Below, piece by piece: positions 52,271 to 61,683 of a stretch of 64,000 nucleotides of DNA. Below the pieces are notes generated by a model. It was not told the origin of the DNA and ran no database searches. It worked only from the letters and a program-made list of their open reading frames with translations. The stretch comes from Alteribacter populi. GTDB lineage: Bacteria; Bacillota; Bacilli; Bacillales; Salisediminibacteriaceae. The DNA lies in the NCBI RefSeq assembly GCF_002352765.1, contig NZ_KZ293963.1, forward strand, positions 1 to 64,000, given 5' to 3'. Numbering within the stretch: position 1 is the first letter of the stretch; every line of letters starts with the position of its first letter. The position numbers and the translations under genes are program-made.

Positions 52271-53407
52271 GTGACAGTGTCATATAAAAGGCGCTATTTA
52301 GAAAAGGCAGAGAGATTAACTGAAAATTTTCGCCTGAGAGCGGATGAATATGACCAAAGAGGCATGTTTCCTTTTGAAAATTTTGAGGAGCTCAAAGAAG
52401 AAGACTTCCTTTCGCTTACGATTCCTAAAAAATTTGGTGGAGCAGGACTTAACTTAGTTGAATTTCTTGAGATTCAAGTAAAGCTATCTCAAGGAGATGC
52501 CCCAACCGCTTTATCTCTCGGCTGGCACTTAGGTGTTATTTTAGAAGCAGCAGAAAAAGAAAATTGGCAGGGAGATTCTTTTTTTACGTTATGCAAAAAG
52601 ATCGTGAATCAACAAGTTTTAATTAACCAGGCAGCAACAGAACGAGCGACAGGCAGCCCTTCCCGAGGAGGGCTGCCAACAACGGTAGCAGTTAAGGAGA
52701 GGAACTGCTGGATCATTAATGGTACTAAATCCTTTACTTCCATGGCTGTCGCTCTTGACTATTCTGTGGTAACTGCTCGAATTGAAGGGACAGAAAAAAA
52801 GGGAACGTTCTTAATCGACCATTCACTTCCTGGGGTTGAAGTAGAAGAAACATGGGATAGTATCGCGATGCGAGGAACGAAGAGTGACGATTTAGTTTTA
52901 AATGATGTTTTCATTGATGAGCAAGCACTGTTGTTTGAACATAAAGCAAACCCGTTACCCGAAGCATGGTATTTACAAATACCAGCGGTGTATCTTGGTA
53001 TTGCGACTTCGGCTAGAGATTATGCTATTGAGTTTGCGGGTGAATTTACGCCAACAACACTTCCAAGTCCTATCAAAGATACTCCGGAAATCCAAAGAAA
53101 AGTAGGTGAAATCGAGTTGGAGCTGTTTAAGGCAAGGGAGTTACTGTTTGGAGTGGCAAGAAAGTGGATGGATCAACCTGAACAAAGAAAAAATATGCGC
53201 TCAGATCTAGCAGCAGTTAAACATATCGTCACGAATAGTGCAAATAACGTCGTTGACTTGGCGATGCGAATTGTAGGCGCAAGGAGTTTGTCCCAAACGA
53301 ATCCTCTACAACGACATTTTAGAGATGTAAGAGCGGGATTACATAACCCTCCCTCAGATGACATCATCATTTCTTCGCTTGGCAAACAAGCGTTTAAAGC
53401 AAGATAA
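52271..53407 (+). CDS. Acyl-CoA-dehydrogenase-like flavoenzyme (SfnB/DszC type)
   Basis: A 378-residue protein with the acyl-CoA dehydrogenase fold: N-terminal helices (LTIPKKFGGAGLNLVEFL), the middle FAD-contact part (NQAATERATGSP ... INGTKSFTSMA ... WDSIAMRGTKSDDLVL) and C-terminal helices ending FRDVRAGLHNPPSDD. Enzymes like this act in sulfone and thioether breakdown. It lacks an obvious catalytic Glu of true acyl-CoA dehydrogenases, in line with a monooxygenase-like or desulfurising role. GTG 52271 follows AGGAAGGAGATACC. Third gene of the SAM-controlled operon. Confidence 0.82.
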   Translation: MTVSYKRRYLEKAERLTENFRLRADEYDQRGMFPFENFEELKEEDFLSLTIPKKFGGAGLNLVEFLEIQVKLSQGDAPTALSLGWHLGVILEAAEKENWQGDSFFTLCKKIVNQQVLINQAATERATGSPSRGGLPTTVAVKERNCWIINGTKSFTSMAVALDYSVVTARIEGTEKKGTFLIDHSLPGVEVEETWDSIAMRGTKSDDLVLNDVFIDEQALLFEHKANPLPEAWYLQIPAVYLGIATSARDYAIEFAGEFTPTTLPSPIKDTPEIQRKVGEIELELFKARELLFGVARKWMDQPEQRKNMRSDLAAVKHIVTNSANNVVDLAMRIVGARSLSQTNPLQRHFRDVRAGLHNPPSDDIIISSLGKQAFKAR

Positions 53408-53451
53408 GGTTTTGACTGGTTGTTTACATCATGTAGAAAAAAATAGTACAC

Positions 53452-53489
53452 AAAATCACCACTAGGTTATTCCGGGTGGTGATTTTTAC
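53452..53489 (+). terminator. Terminator of the organosulfur operon
   Basis: AAAATCACCAC pairs with GTGGTGATTTTT across the loop. Confidence 0.85.
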
Positions 53490-53711
53490 TTTGTACTATA
53501 TTCTTGAAACATAGGCTCTACGAATCTCCGGTGTATTTTATTGATTATTTTTGAATAGTATGAACGCAGACAGGGTGTTTTTTATGAACCTTTGAAACTG
53601 TGATAATATTATAATCAAAAACAATGTTATTTATATGTTAGTGAGGTGGGAAAATTCCTTCCCGCATAACCGGAATCACATGCAAAATTTAGGAAGAGGG
53701 GGAAGGGAAAG
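53490..53711. other. Intergenic region before a small membrane protein gene
   Basis: A hairpin GGGAA AATTCC TTCCC at 53648-53664 and GAGGGGGAAGGG ribosome binding site; no gene. Confidence 0.5.
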
Positions 53712-54011
53712 ATGGTACTATCGATCACATTACTTCCGTATTCGCCACCAGTGGTATTGCTTTATGTCGTGAATCCATTCTTCGCAATTCTATTAGGAAT
53801 AGTCTCTGGGATATTTGGAAAAAAAGTCAATGCAAACGCGGTGGTGACCTTTTTAGCGGTCTACGTATTTAGTATGGTAATTATGGTTACTGTACAAAGG
53901 ATGAGTTTTGAACCTTCCCTATTCGGGTACGCTCTTTTTAATTCTGTTCTTAGCTTAATGGGATTCTGGCTTGGATCGGTCGCAAAAAAACTCGTGTTAG
54001 ATGAGGAGTAA
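53712..54011 (+). CDS. Small integral membrane protein of unknown function
   Basis: 99 residues with three hydrophobic helices (PPVVLLYVVNPFFAILLGIVS; VVTFLAVYVFSMVIMVTV; FGYALFNSVLSLMGFWLGSV). A basic loop FGKKVNANA follows the first. ATG 53712 has a strong ribosome binding site (GAGGGGGAAGGGAAAG). Convergent with the germinant receptor operon, sharing its terminator. No known family recognised. Confidence 0.6.
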   Translation: MVLSITLLPYSPPVVLLYVVNPFFAILLGIVSGIFGKKVNANAVVTFLAVYVFSMVIMVTVQRMSFEPSLFGYALFNSVLSLMGFWLGSVAKKLVLDEE

Positions 54012-54047
54012 GATTTCAAAAAATGCAGTGTCTTCGTTCATTGCTTC

Positions 54048-54093
54048 GAGGATAAATCAAAGGTTAAAAACCAACCTTTGATTTATCCTCTTT
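54048..54093. terminator. Bidirectional terminator
   Basis: An 18-bp stem GAGGATAAATCAAAGGTT with AACCTTTGATTTATCCTC around AAAAACC, with T residues on the plus side and A-rich flank on the other. Ends the small membrane gene and the germinant receptor operon. Confidence 0.9.
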
Positions 54094-55201
54094 AGTTAAT
54101 AATCCCGTGATGGATGATTTCAACGTTTACATCTGAGGTAAAGGTGATGTTTGGGTATTCATCTTGCCAATTAACTTCTTCCCAATAAGGGTGGTGAAAG
54201 CCGAATAATTTTCGGCCAATTCCTAATGCGTCACAGTTGGTTTCCTGAAGTTTAGAAAAAATAGTCTCTGCCTTGTTTGTCAATTGCTTGCTTAATTTTT
54301 CGTTTAAATCGACAATGACCTCCTCACTTTGCATTTGATCATGGGGAAATTCTATAACTTCAACTTTTAACACATGATTGAATTTGGCATTTACACTTTT
54401 GGAACTTGATTTAACCTCTAAGTCTAGGGTAGGGACCGATTCTTTAACTTTGATTGTTACATAATTTTGTACATCCATGTCTTGGTTGTCATATACTTGT
54501 TCTGTTAATAATACATTAGGACCCATTTCCCCTTTCATGAGCATCAACATTGTGGAATCAGAGGTATCAAGCGTTCCTGCCATTGTTTCACCATTAAATA
54601 ACGCTGTCCCTTTTAAATAAGGTTGATCATCTTCACCCATAGACAAGTAGGGTAGGACAATGTCTTCACCTGGGTCAAATAAGATTGGGCAGATGAGTTG
54701 AACATTCAGTGTTTCTACAATACTGCTATTTTCTGCTGTTTCTAAAAGGTCGGCGAGAAAATCACTTTTTCTTGGTTTGTCCTCTAGCCTCCTTGAAATT
54801 AACTCCCCAGCTTTACCATCAAAAACAGCAACCTTAGACCCCAACGAAGACCGAGGATCACGGAATATAATATCAAGTGCGGGATAAATACGTTTTCGAA
54901 CTAACTCTTCTCCTAGTATTAAAACATGGAGTTTTGCGATATCGACTCTTTCAGCTGTTTGGTTGTCAATCGACATCCGGGCGTCAAGAATAGTATTGCC
55001 AGTACCTGTGATGATCTGGGTTCTTTCGTCTGCTTCATGTACATCAGGAATGGGAGATGCAACCGTCGATTGGAAGGTACCATCTTCTAAAAGGTCGATG
55101 CCTGCAGATTTTACAATGGTAATATCTCGAAGGAGTCTGCTATCCCAACAGCCTGTGAGAATGATTAATAAGATTAAACTAAGAAGAACGGACCTTTTCA
55201 T
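54092..55201 (-). CDS. Germinant receptor lipoprotein subunit (GerC, Ger(x)C family)
   Basis: A 369-residue lipoprotein with lipobox LTGC (Cys near 18) followed by WDSRLLRDITIVKSAGID, the Ger(x)C hallmark. Domains 1-3 of GerC follow; the C-terminal part has DALGIGRKLFGFHHPYWEEV. It sits on the outer face of the spore inner membrane as part of the germinant receptor. ATG 55201 follows AAAGGAGCAG; the longer open frame is not used. It overlaps the gerB end by 23 bases. Confidence 0.92.
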   Translation of the reverse strand: MKRSVLLSLILLIILTGCWDSRLLRDITIVKSAGIDLLEDGTFQSTVASPIPDVHEADERTQIITGTGNTILDARMSIDNQTAERVDIAKLHVLILGEELVRKRIYPALDIIFRDPRSSLGSKVAVFDGKAGELISRRLEDKPRKSDFLADLLETAENSSIVETLNVQLICPILFDPGEDIVLPYLSMGEDDQPYLKGTALFNGETMAGTLDTSDSTMLMLMKGEMGPNVLLTEQVYDNQDMDVQNYVTIKVKESVPTLDLEVKSSSKSVNAKFNHVLKVEVIEFPHDQMQSEEVIVDLNEKLSKQLTNKAETIFSKLQETNCDALGIGRKLFGFHHPYWEEVNWQDEYPNITFTSDVNVEIIHHGIIN

Positions 55202-56297
55202 TTGAGACTGCTCCTTTGTTCGGTTTACCCCTAAATATTGCAATCAAATAGAGAATGAACGGAATTAATATTGTAGCGATAAGATTTGCGTTATCCACTC
55301 CATCTGCAAGGTTTTGAATCGTTAAGTCATTTTCAGGACCAAGTGCAATAAAATAGACGAAAAAAGCGAGAAACGTTACAAGTTTTTTTCTGGGCACGCC
55401 TTTCAGTAATTGGGCTGACGATAAAGATGCTAAATATAAATAGGTCATAAGAGAGGTGGTTACACTTACAATCCAGATCGCTAAAAACAACAAGTCCAGC
55501 CTGTCCACAATAGGGGAAGTGAAGGTTTTTAACATATATAAAAGCGGTTGCGGTACGAGCTTTATTTCCTGTGGACTAAAAAACATAAAGGTAATCGCTA
55601 CTGTGAATGTGTAAATGCCCGTTACAAGGATATTGGCATAAGTTACGGTCAGTAACACTTCGGTTTTCTTTTTGAATGCTACATAAGGAAAGATATAGAG
55701 AAATACACCATATCCAATCATAGCTTGCATCGCGGCCAGCACCCCTTTTAGGATGGCGGGTATACCATTATAACCAATCGGTAAAATATACAACGGATTA
55801 ATAGTGGTTAATGAAATAAGCAGGATGATTATGACGAGTACTAAGAGAATACTCACGAAAACATAAAAGCGAGTGATAATGTGTAACTTTTCACGAGTTA
55901 GGTATAGTGCCGCGGTAATGAGTAAAAGCATAATCACCCAGTTAGGAGTATTTGGAAAAAGCCAGATGTCTATCATTTGGTCGTAAAGAACTAAAATCAG
56001 TATACAAACAGCTGTAAAATAAAAAGTGTAAATGAGTGTAATGACTTTTCCGAAGAAACGTCCAACTAATTTATGGATATATTGAAAGAACAATTCATCA
56101 GGAAAACGAGATGCTAACCCATAGGTGATAAAGATGACAACTTGAATGGCTAAGCCGGAGATTAAAACACTCATCCAGCCGTCCCACTGGGCTTCTTCAA
56201 ATACATTAAAGGGAAGACCGAGTATACCTATCCCAATTTGTGTTTGAACGATAAAAAAGAAAAGCTGGCCTTTCGTAATTTTTAAGTTGTCATTCAT
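55179..56297 (-). CDS. Germinant receptor permease-like subunit (GerB family)
   Basis: A 372-residue membrane protein with ten helices of the amino-acid/polyamine transporter fold. Opens KITKGQLFFFIVQTQIGIGI and has WPNTPNWVI-like loops (IWLFPNTPNWVIML) typical of spore permeases. It binds the nutrient signal, probably an amino acid. It lies 14 bases after gerA and overlaps gerC. Confidence 0.92.
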   Translation of the reverse strand: MNDNLKITKGQLFFFIVQTQIGIGILGLPFNVFEEAQWDGWMSVLISGLAIQVVIFITYGLASRFPDELFFQYIHKLVGRFFGKVITLIYTFYFTAVCILILVLYDQMIDIWLFPNTPNWVIMLLLITAALYLTREKLHIITRFYVFVSILLVLVIIILLISLTTINPLYILPIGYNGIPAILKGVLAAMQAMIGYGVFLYIFPYVAFKKKTEVLLTVTYANILVTGIYTFTVAITFMFFSPQEIKLVPQPLLYMLKTFTSPIVDRLDLLFLAIWIVSVTTSLMTYLYLASLSSAQLLKGVPRKKLVTFLAFFVYFIALGPENDLTIQNLADGVDNANLIATILIPFILYLIAIFRGKPNKGAVSNEKVRSS

Positions 56298-56311
56298 GTC
56301 AAAATACTCCT

Positions 56312-57826
56312 TTAACTCGATGAACTTTTCTTGTTTTGATTATCCTTTTCGGAATCTTTAATCTCAATGGTATGTGGAATACGGATAAACCGATTTAAAA
56401 GCCCTTTAAAACTAAATGGGGCAAATGGATAAAAATAAGGTTGTCCAATGCTTGTTAATTTACATAGGTGGATCAAGTAGATCGTTAAGCAAAAAACGAT
56501 GCCGACAAAACCAAGGAGTGCGGCCATGATCATAACTGGAAAACGAAGAATCCGAATCGCCACGCTCATTTCATGAATTGGAACGACAAAAGATGCTATG
56601 GCTGTTAAGGCGACGACAATGATCATAATGCTCGAGACGAATCCCGCATTCACCACAGCATCCCCAATGACAAGTCCCCCTACGATACCGATTGTTTGCC
56701 CTATAGGAGCAGGCAAACGAATCCCTGCTTCACGAATCAACTCAAGTGTAAGTTCCATGAAAAATGCTTCTAACAAGGGGGGATAAGGGATGTGTTCTAC
56801 TGCATCTTTTATGACAAAAGTCATTCCAAAAGGAATAATTTCATAGTGAAAGGTAATCACCGAAATATAGACTCCTGGTAAGGTTACCGCTAATAGGAAG
56901 CTAATCACCCTGATCATCCTATAAAAGTTTCCTGCGAGCCAGCGGGTGTTATAGTCATCACCGGACTGAAAAAAAGAGAAAAAGGTAATAGGTAACAAAA
57001 GTGCCGTAGGATCTCCGTCTACCAGTACAATAATACGGCCGTCGATTAAGTTAATTGCTGAACGATCGGCTCGCTCTGTGCTAATAAATTGAGGAAACAT
57101 AGAGTAGATATTGTCTTCGAGATATTCTTCTATAATGCCAGGGGTTATCATTTTATCTACTTTAATCTTTGATAACCTTCTTTGAACTTCTTCAATAACT
57201 TGAGGATCACAACGTCCTTCCATATAAAGAATCGCCGTTTTTGTTTTTGTAACTTCACCTATTGTGTTGTATCTAACGACAAGAGAAGGGTGATTGATAA
57301 TCTCTCGGACGAGTTGAATATTCGTTGATAAATGCTCTATGAACCCGTCATGATTACCACGAATAACTTTCTCGTTCTCTGGCTCTGAAATTTCCCTTTG
57401 GATGAGTTCAGTAGTACCTACGGCATAGCAATAACCTGTATCTTGAATAAGGAGCAGACTTTTCCCAGCCAGAAGTTCATCAATTCCATCTGAAAGTACA
57501 AATAGTTTTACTGAATCGAGCTCTTCAAAGGCGCGATCTAGACTTTGGTCTTTCTTTAATTCATATATTCGGTTGAATACGCTGCTCTCTAGTTTCTTTT
57601 TATCTGTTGACGAATCAAAATAAATTAAATAAAGAGTTTTGCCTGATTGGGTGGTTAGTTTTTTCTCTATAAGATCTTCTGTATAATGAAAGGTTTCTTT
57701 TATATATTTTCGGTTTTCCTCCATGTTAATGGATACCGGAAAGGTAGGAATATCAGGAGGTTCGATCATTTGTTGGTTTTGTTCTTTTCGTTTGTTATTT
57801 TTATTAAATATATTAAAGAGACTCAC
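56312..57826 (-). CDS. Germinant receptor subunit (GerA family)
   Basis: A 504-residue protein: a soluble N-terminal part (1-290) with IIVLVDGDPTALLLPITFF near its end, followed by about five helices, including PLLEAFFMELTLELIREAGI and LPAPIGQTIGIVGGLVIGDA, the most conserved GerA segment. Starts at GTG 57826 behind GGAGGTATTT. First gene of the gerA-gerB-gerC operon, expected to be made in the forespore under sigma-G; no promoter is asserted. Confidence 0.93.
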   Translation of the reverse strand: MSLFNIFNKNNKRKEQNQQMIEPPDIPTFPVSINMEENRKYIKETFHYTEDLIEKKLTTQSGKTLYLIYFDSSTDKKKLESSVFNRIYELKKDQSLDRAFEELDSVKLFVLSDGIDELLAGKSLLLIQDTGYCYAVGTTELIQREISEPENEKVIRGNHDGFIEHLSTNIQLVREIINHPSLVVRYNTIGEVTKTKTAILYMEGRCDPQVIEEVQRRLSKIKVDKMITPGIIEEYLEDNIYSMFPQFISTERADRSAINLIDGRIIVLVDGDPTALLLPITFFSFFQSGDDYNTRWLAGNFYRMIRVISFLLAVTLPGVYISVITFHYEIIPFGMTFVIKDAVEHIPYPPLLEAFFMELTLELIREAGIRLPAPIGQTIGIVGGLVIGDAVVNAGFVSSIMIIVVALTAIASFVVPIHEMSVAIRILRFPVMIMAALLGFVGIVFCLTIYLIHLCKLTSIGQPYFYPFAPFSFKGLLNRFIRIPHTIEIKDSEKDNQNKKSSSS

Positions 57827-57986
57827 ACAAATACCTCCATCCTCATTTATACCTTTAATGTCTCTCGATCTGGGGGTAAAATATACATGGACAGTTAGAA
57901 TGGGGGAAGTTGAGCTTCTATTTATAAGGAGAGATGAAGGTGTGGTAAACTACTCTTAGAAATATAGACTTTAGGAGGGTAACATC

Positions 57987-58973
57987 ATGCGATTTATTAA
58001 TAATGAAAACATGACCGATCCGAGTATTAACTTAGCGATTGAAGAGTATGCACTTAAGCACTTGGATCAAGAAAATACATACCTTTTGTTTTATGTGAAT
58101 GAGCCTTCTATTATTATTGGGAAAAACCAAAATACTGTTGAAGAAATCAATAAGGATTACGTGGAATCCAAAGGAATCCATGTCGTACGTCGGCTTTCAG
58201 GTGGAGGGGCTGTCTATCATGATACCGGAAACTTGAATTTCAGTTTTATTACTAAAGATGATGGAGAGAGCTTTCACAACTTCCAAAAGTTTACCCAACC
58301 TGTCGTTGATGCCTTGCAAAAATTAGGTGTAAATGCAAAATTGACCGGAAGAAATGACCTGCAAGTAGGAAAAAGGAAAATTTCTGGAAATGCGCAGTAC
58401 ACGACCAAGGGGCGTATGTTTAGCCACGGCACATTACTGCTTGAATCAGAAATGGAGAATGTAGTAGATGCCTTAAATGTTAATGAAGAAAAAATCCGCT
58501 CGAAAGGGATTAAGTCGATTCGTAGTCGTGTAGCAAACATTAATGAGTTTTTGGACAGTCGTTTGTCAATGGAGGAATTTAAGGCTCTATTATTACGCTA
58601 TATATTTGATGGGCAAGAAGTACCAACCTATGATTTGAGTGAAGACGACTGGAAAGGAATCCACCGCATTTCTGAAGAGAGATATCAAAATTGGGACTGG
58701 AATTATGGGCGTTCACCAAAGTTTGATTTAATACAATCAAAGCGATTTGATGCAGGAACGGTAGATGTTCGCTTGAATGTAAGCAAAGGGACGATTTTAG
58801 ACTGCAAGATCTTTGGAGATTTCTTCGGTGTTGGCGATATCGTTGATGTAGAGGAAGCGTTAATTGGAACGAAATATGAACGTGAAGCCATTGGTAAAAC
58901 TTTAAGTGAGCTTACCATTAAACATTACTTCGGACCGATTACGAAAGAAGAGATTGTCGAGCTTGTATACTAA
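57987..58973 (+). CDS. lplJ: Lipoate-protein ligase
   Basis: A 328-residue LplA-type enzyme. The N-terminal catalytic domain opens MRFINNENMTDPSINLAIEE and has RRLSGGGAVYHDTGNLNFSF, with the lipoyl-AMP binding loop, and GRNDLQVGKRKISGNAQY, with the catalytic Lys region. A C-terminal accessory domain (about 245-328) is present, so it is the full two-domain form. It attaches free lipoate to E2 and GcvH proteins using ATP. ATG 57987 follows TTAGGAGGGTAACATC. Divergent from the germinant receptor operon. Confidence 0.92.
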   Translation: MRFINNENMTDPSINLAIEEYALKHLDQENTYLLFYVNEPSIIIGKNQNTVEEINKDYVESKGIHVVRRLSGGGAVYHDTGNLNFSFITKDDGESFHNFQKFTQPVVDALQKLGVNAKLTGRNDLQVGKRKISGNAQYTTKGRMFSHGTLLLESEMENVVDALNVNEEKIRSKGIKSIRSRVANINEFLDSRLSMEEFKALLLRYIFDGQEVPTYDLSEDDWKGIHRISEERYQNWDWNYGRSPKFDLIQSKRFDAGTVDVRLNVSKGTILDCKIFGDFFGVGDIVDVEEALIGTKYEREAIGKTLSELTIKHYFGPITKEEIVELVY

Positions 58974-58981
58974 TGAACGAA

Positions 58982-59010
58982 AGAAGGCGCCTGGTAGGGC
59001 GTCTTTTTGT
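58982..59010 (+). terminator. Terminator after the lipoate ligase gene
   Basis: AGGCGCC pairs with GGGCGTCT (one G-T pair), followed by TTTTT. Confidence 0.7.
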
Positions 59011-59064
59011 ATTAAGAAAACTAGTGTGAAATTGCGGTTTTTGTCGAATTCTCGATATATATCT

Positions 59065-59146
59065 TATTTTCGCTGATATGTCTTTAGGTTCCGCCGATAT
59101 ATGCCCCAATTCCGCTGATATGTCTTTCAATTCCGCTGATATCTAA
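59065..59146. repeat. Four tandem copies of a 20-21-bp repeat
   Basis: Units follow the pattern TTCCGCTGATATGTCTTT, with small changes. In one minus-strand frame the unit codes for the heptad-like DISAExx. Similar DISA-coding repeats are widespread between Bacillus genes (from memory), so this is probably a mobile or slippage-driven repeat rather than a coding region. Confidence 0.55.
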
Positions 59147-59336
59147 AAAAATTCAGAGGACATCACAAAGAAAACGTCGATCATTTAACAAATACAGCCT
59201 ATATGACAACGAAAGTAGCCCAAATTGCTACTTTCGTGAAAAAAATCGCCAAAAAATCAATTCACTCAAAAAACCTTTCCACATTCACCCATATTGATTT
59301 ACTTCATAGACTAAATCTTGGGAAGGTGAAAATAGT

Positions 59337-59582
59337 ATGGATACTTATTATCATCTGTATAGTGGAGAAGACCGGGAAACACCGAGTATGGTTACAGTGG
59401 TGGATCCTTATATATATGAGAAATTACAGGAACTTGTTGGCGGAAAAGCGGTCGTACAAACGGTTAAGGATAGTGTTACCGGAGTTATTAGTAGCGTAAT
59501 GCCCGATCATGTCGTTGTTGATGTTAGTGGTAGTTCATTCTTTGTACGTATGCAACAAATGATTTGGATAAAGCCTTACTAA
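59337..59582 (+). CDS. DUF2642-type protein, likely spore coat associated
   Basis: 81 residues opening MDTYYHLYSGEDRETPSMVT. The rest, LQELVGGKAVVQTVKDSVTG and VVVDVSGSSFFVRMQQMIWI, matches the DUF2642/YuzF pattern of small sporulation proteins. ATG 59337 follows GGGAAGGTGAAAATAGT. It precedes the manganese catalase gene, and in bacilli such pairs are often found in the coat. The role in the coat is inferred. Confidence 0.7.
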   Translation: MDTYYHLYSGEDRETPSMVTVVDPYIYEKLQELVGGKAVVQTVKDSVTGVISSVMPDHVVVDVSGSSFFVRMQQMIWIKPY

Positions 59583-59671
59583 AAAATCATACCTGGTATG
59601 AAACAAACTTTTCCTTTTATAAACCTTAATAGTTAACCAACTTAACCGGTTCTATGAAAGGTGGATTAACT

Positions 59672-60570
59672 TTGTTTAAACGTATCGATAAGTTGCTAAT
59701 TGATCTTCCGAGACCCAAGCATCCGGATGCAAATGCTGCTGCGGCTGTTCAAGAATTATTGGGCGGAAAATTTGGAGAAATGTCCACGTTAAATAACTAT
59801 ATGTTTCAATCATTTGGATTTCGAAACAAAAAGAAACTTAAACCTTTTTATTCACTGGTAGCAAGTATTACTGCTGAGAATTCGGTCATGTAGAATTAGT
59901 TACTAATACCATTAATTTAATGGTTCAAGGTACGACTTTCTCTAGAGACCCAGATATTCAACCCCTTAGAAACGGTAAGGATAAACGAAATTCATACCAT
60001 TATATTGATACGGCTCAAACGGCAAAACCATTTGATTCAATGGGGTCAGGGTGGAATGGTGCTGACTATGTGTTTAATAGTGGCAACCTTATTCTTGATT
60101 TGCTTCATAACTTCTTTCTGGAATGCGGTGCGCGTACACACAAAATGCGGGTGTATCAAATGACCGATAACCCAGTTGCAAGAGAGATGATCGGATATCT
60201 TCTTGTTCGTGGTGGTGTACACGTAGTTGCTTATGCCAAAGCACTTGAAATTGCAACAGGTGTAGATGTAACGAAAATGTTACCCATACCAAACTTGGAT
60301 AATAGTGCATTTGAGACAACAAGAAAATTTGAGGAACAGGGGATACATCGAAAACTCTATACGTGGAGTGAGCCAGAATACAGAGATGTTGCACAAATTT
60401 GGAAAGGAACTCATCCCGATGATGGAAGTCGGGTTGAAGTAGTAGACGGCGTACCTGCAGGAGGAGCTATCCCAGACCTTGATGATTTACCCGAAGAATT
60501 TGCTCCAGGAATTTCAAAAGAAGATTTCATGGAAATTGCAAAACGACTTCAACGTTCGGCCGGCCTCTAA
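59672..60570 (+). pseudogene. Manganese catalase, frameshifted at the metal-ligand motif
   Basis: Frame 1 (59672-59892) reads LFKRIDKLLIDLPRPKHPDA and on to VASITAE, then stops. Frame 2 continues from HVELV... through LMVQGTTFSRD and GARTHKMRVYQMTDNPVARE to the normal end. Restoring one G at about 59878 gives AEEFGHVELV, in which the Glu and His bind the dimanganese centre. So one base is missing exactly in the active-site motif, while the rest is intact. This points to a very recent mutation or a sequencing error. If intact it would remove H2O2, possibly in the spore coat. TTG 59672 follows AAAGGTGGATTAACT. Confidence 0.82.
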
Positions 60571-60599
60571 GTAATGAGTAGAGTATCACTATCTACAAG

Positions 60600-60641
60600 A
60601 AAAGCAGGCTCACCATTATCAATGGTGAGCCTGCTTTTCTT
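60600..60641. terminator. Bidirectional terminator
   Basis: A 17-bp perfect stem AAAGCAGGCTCACCATT with AATGGTGAGCCTGCTTT around ATC. Serves the catalase and the convergent deoD. Confidence 0.92.
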
Positions 60642-60653
60642 TGTGTGCTAAAA

Positions 60654-61364
60654 TTACTCGGCTTTCACTGCAGCCGTCAGAGCCACTTCTACCATCTCAT
60701 TAAACGTTTCTTGACGCTCTTGAGAGCTTGTTTCTTCTCCTGTAATCAGGTGGTCACTTACCGTTAATACGCTAAGAGCATTCACACCAAAACGTGCTGC
60801 GATTGTGTAAAGAGCTGAAGATTCCATTTCAACAGCAAGAACTTGGTGGTCGGCTAAGAGCTGAACAGTTTCCTTGTCATCATTATAAAACACATCACTC
60901 GTATATACGTTTCCAACGCGAACATTCAATCCACTGGAAACAGCACCGTCATATGCACTTTTCAACAGACCAAAATCAGCTGTTGGAGCGAAGTCGATGT
61001 GATTAAAATGACGGCGATTTACACCGGAATCAGAGGAGGCACTCATAGCAAGAATGACATCTCTTACTTTTACGTCCTTCTGGAATGCACCGCATGTTCC
61101 AACGCGGATTAAGTTTTTAACACCATATTCATTGATTAATTCGTGGGTGTAAATTGAAATGGATGGTACACCCATGCCTGTTCCTTGTACAGAAATACGT
61201 TTGCCTTTATATGTGCCTGTGTAGCCTAACATTCCACGGACTTCGTTGTAACAAGTTACGTCTTCTAAGAACGTATCAGCAATATACTTCGCTCTTAGCG
61301 GATCTCCTGGTAATAGAATGGATTCAGCAATTTCTCCTTGTTTTGCACCAATATGTACACTCAT
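60654..61364 (-). CDS. deoD: Purine-nucleoside phosphorylase, DeoD type
   Basis: A 236-residue hexameric-type PNP. The phosphate-binding loop is [14 protein letters not shown]; the nucleoside site is [16 protein letters not shown] and [16 protein letters not shown]; the catalytic Asp is in [10 protein letters not shown]. It splits purine nucleosides to base and (deoxy)ribose 1-phosphate. ATG 61364 follows AGGAGGAGTACA on the minus strand. Single gene. Confidence 0.95.
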   Translation of the reverse strand: MSVHIGAKQGEIAESILLPGDPLRAKYIADTFLEDVTCYNEVRGMLGYTGTYKGKRISVQGTGMGVPSISIYTHELINEYGVKNLIRVGTCGAFQKDVKVRDVILAMSASSDSGVNRRHFNHIDFAPTADFGLLKSAYDGAVSSGLNVRVGNVYTSDVFYNDDKETVQLLADHQVLAVEMESSALYTIAARFGVNALSVLTVSDHLITGEETSSQERQETFNEMVEVALTAAVKAE

Positions 61365-61683
61365 TGTACTCCTCCTATATGTAAAGTGTCCTTTTCTTAA
61401 AGGCTCTTTTATAAAATGCCACTACGCGGATTTTATTAAGCGATACTTATTTTACCATTAGCATATCGAAAGGGAAAGGACAAAGTCAACTTCCATCCAA
61501 AGAGAAGTCATTTGTTGTTAAATCGTGGAAATGTAATGGTGAATAACATACATTAATTTTTTGTGAATACTATCTTATAGATGGAGTTCAAATATTTGGA
61601 ATATGGGATGCGACTTACCTTAAGCAAGTGGTTGTCACTGACAAGTCCTTTTAATTAATTAACCTACAAAAAGGGGCGATATC
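61365..61683. other. Intergenic region between deoD and the second amine oxidase
   Basis: About 320 bp, AT-rich. It must hold divergent promoters, but none stands out; a TATGGGATGC and AATTAATTAACC stretch near 61600-61665 is the only local feature. No gene or RNA seen. Confidence 0.5.
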
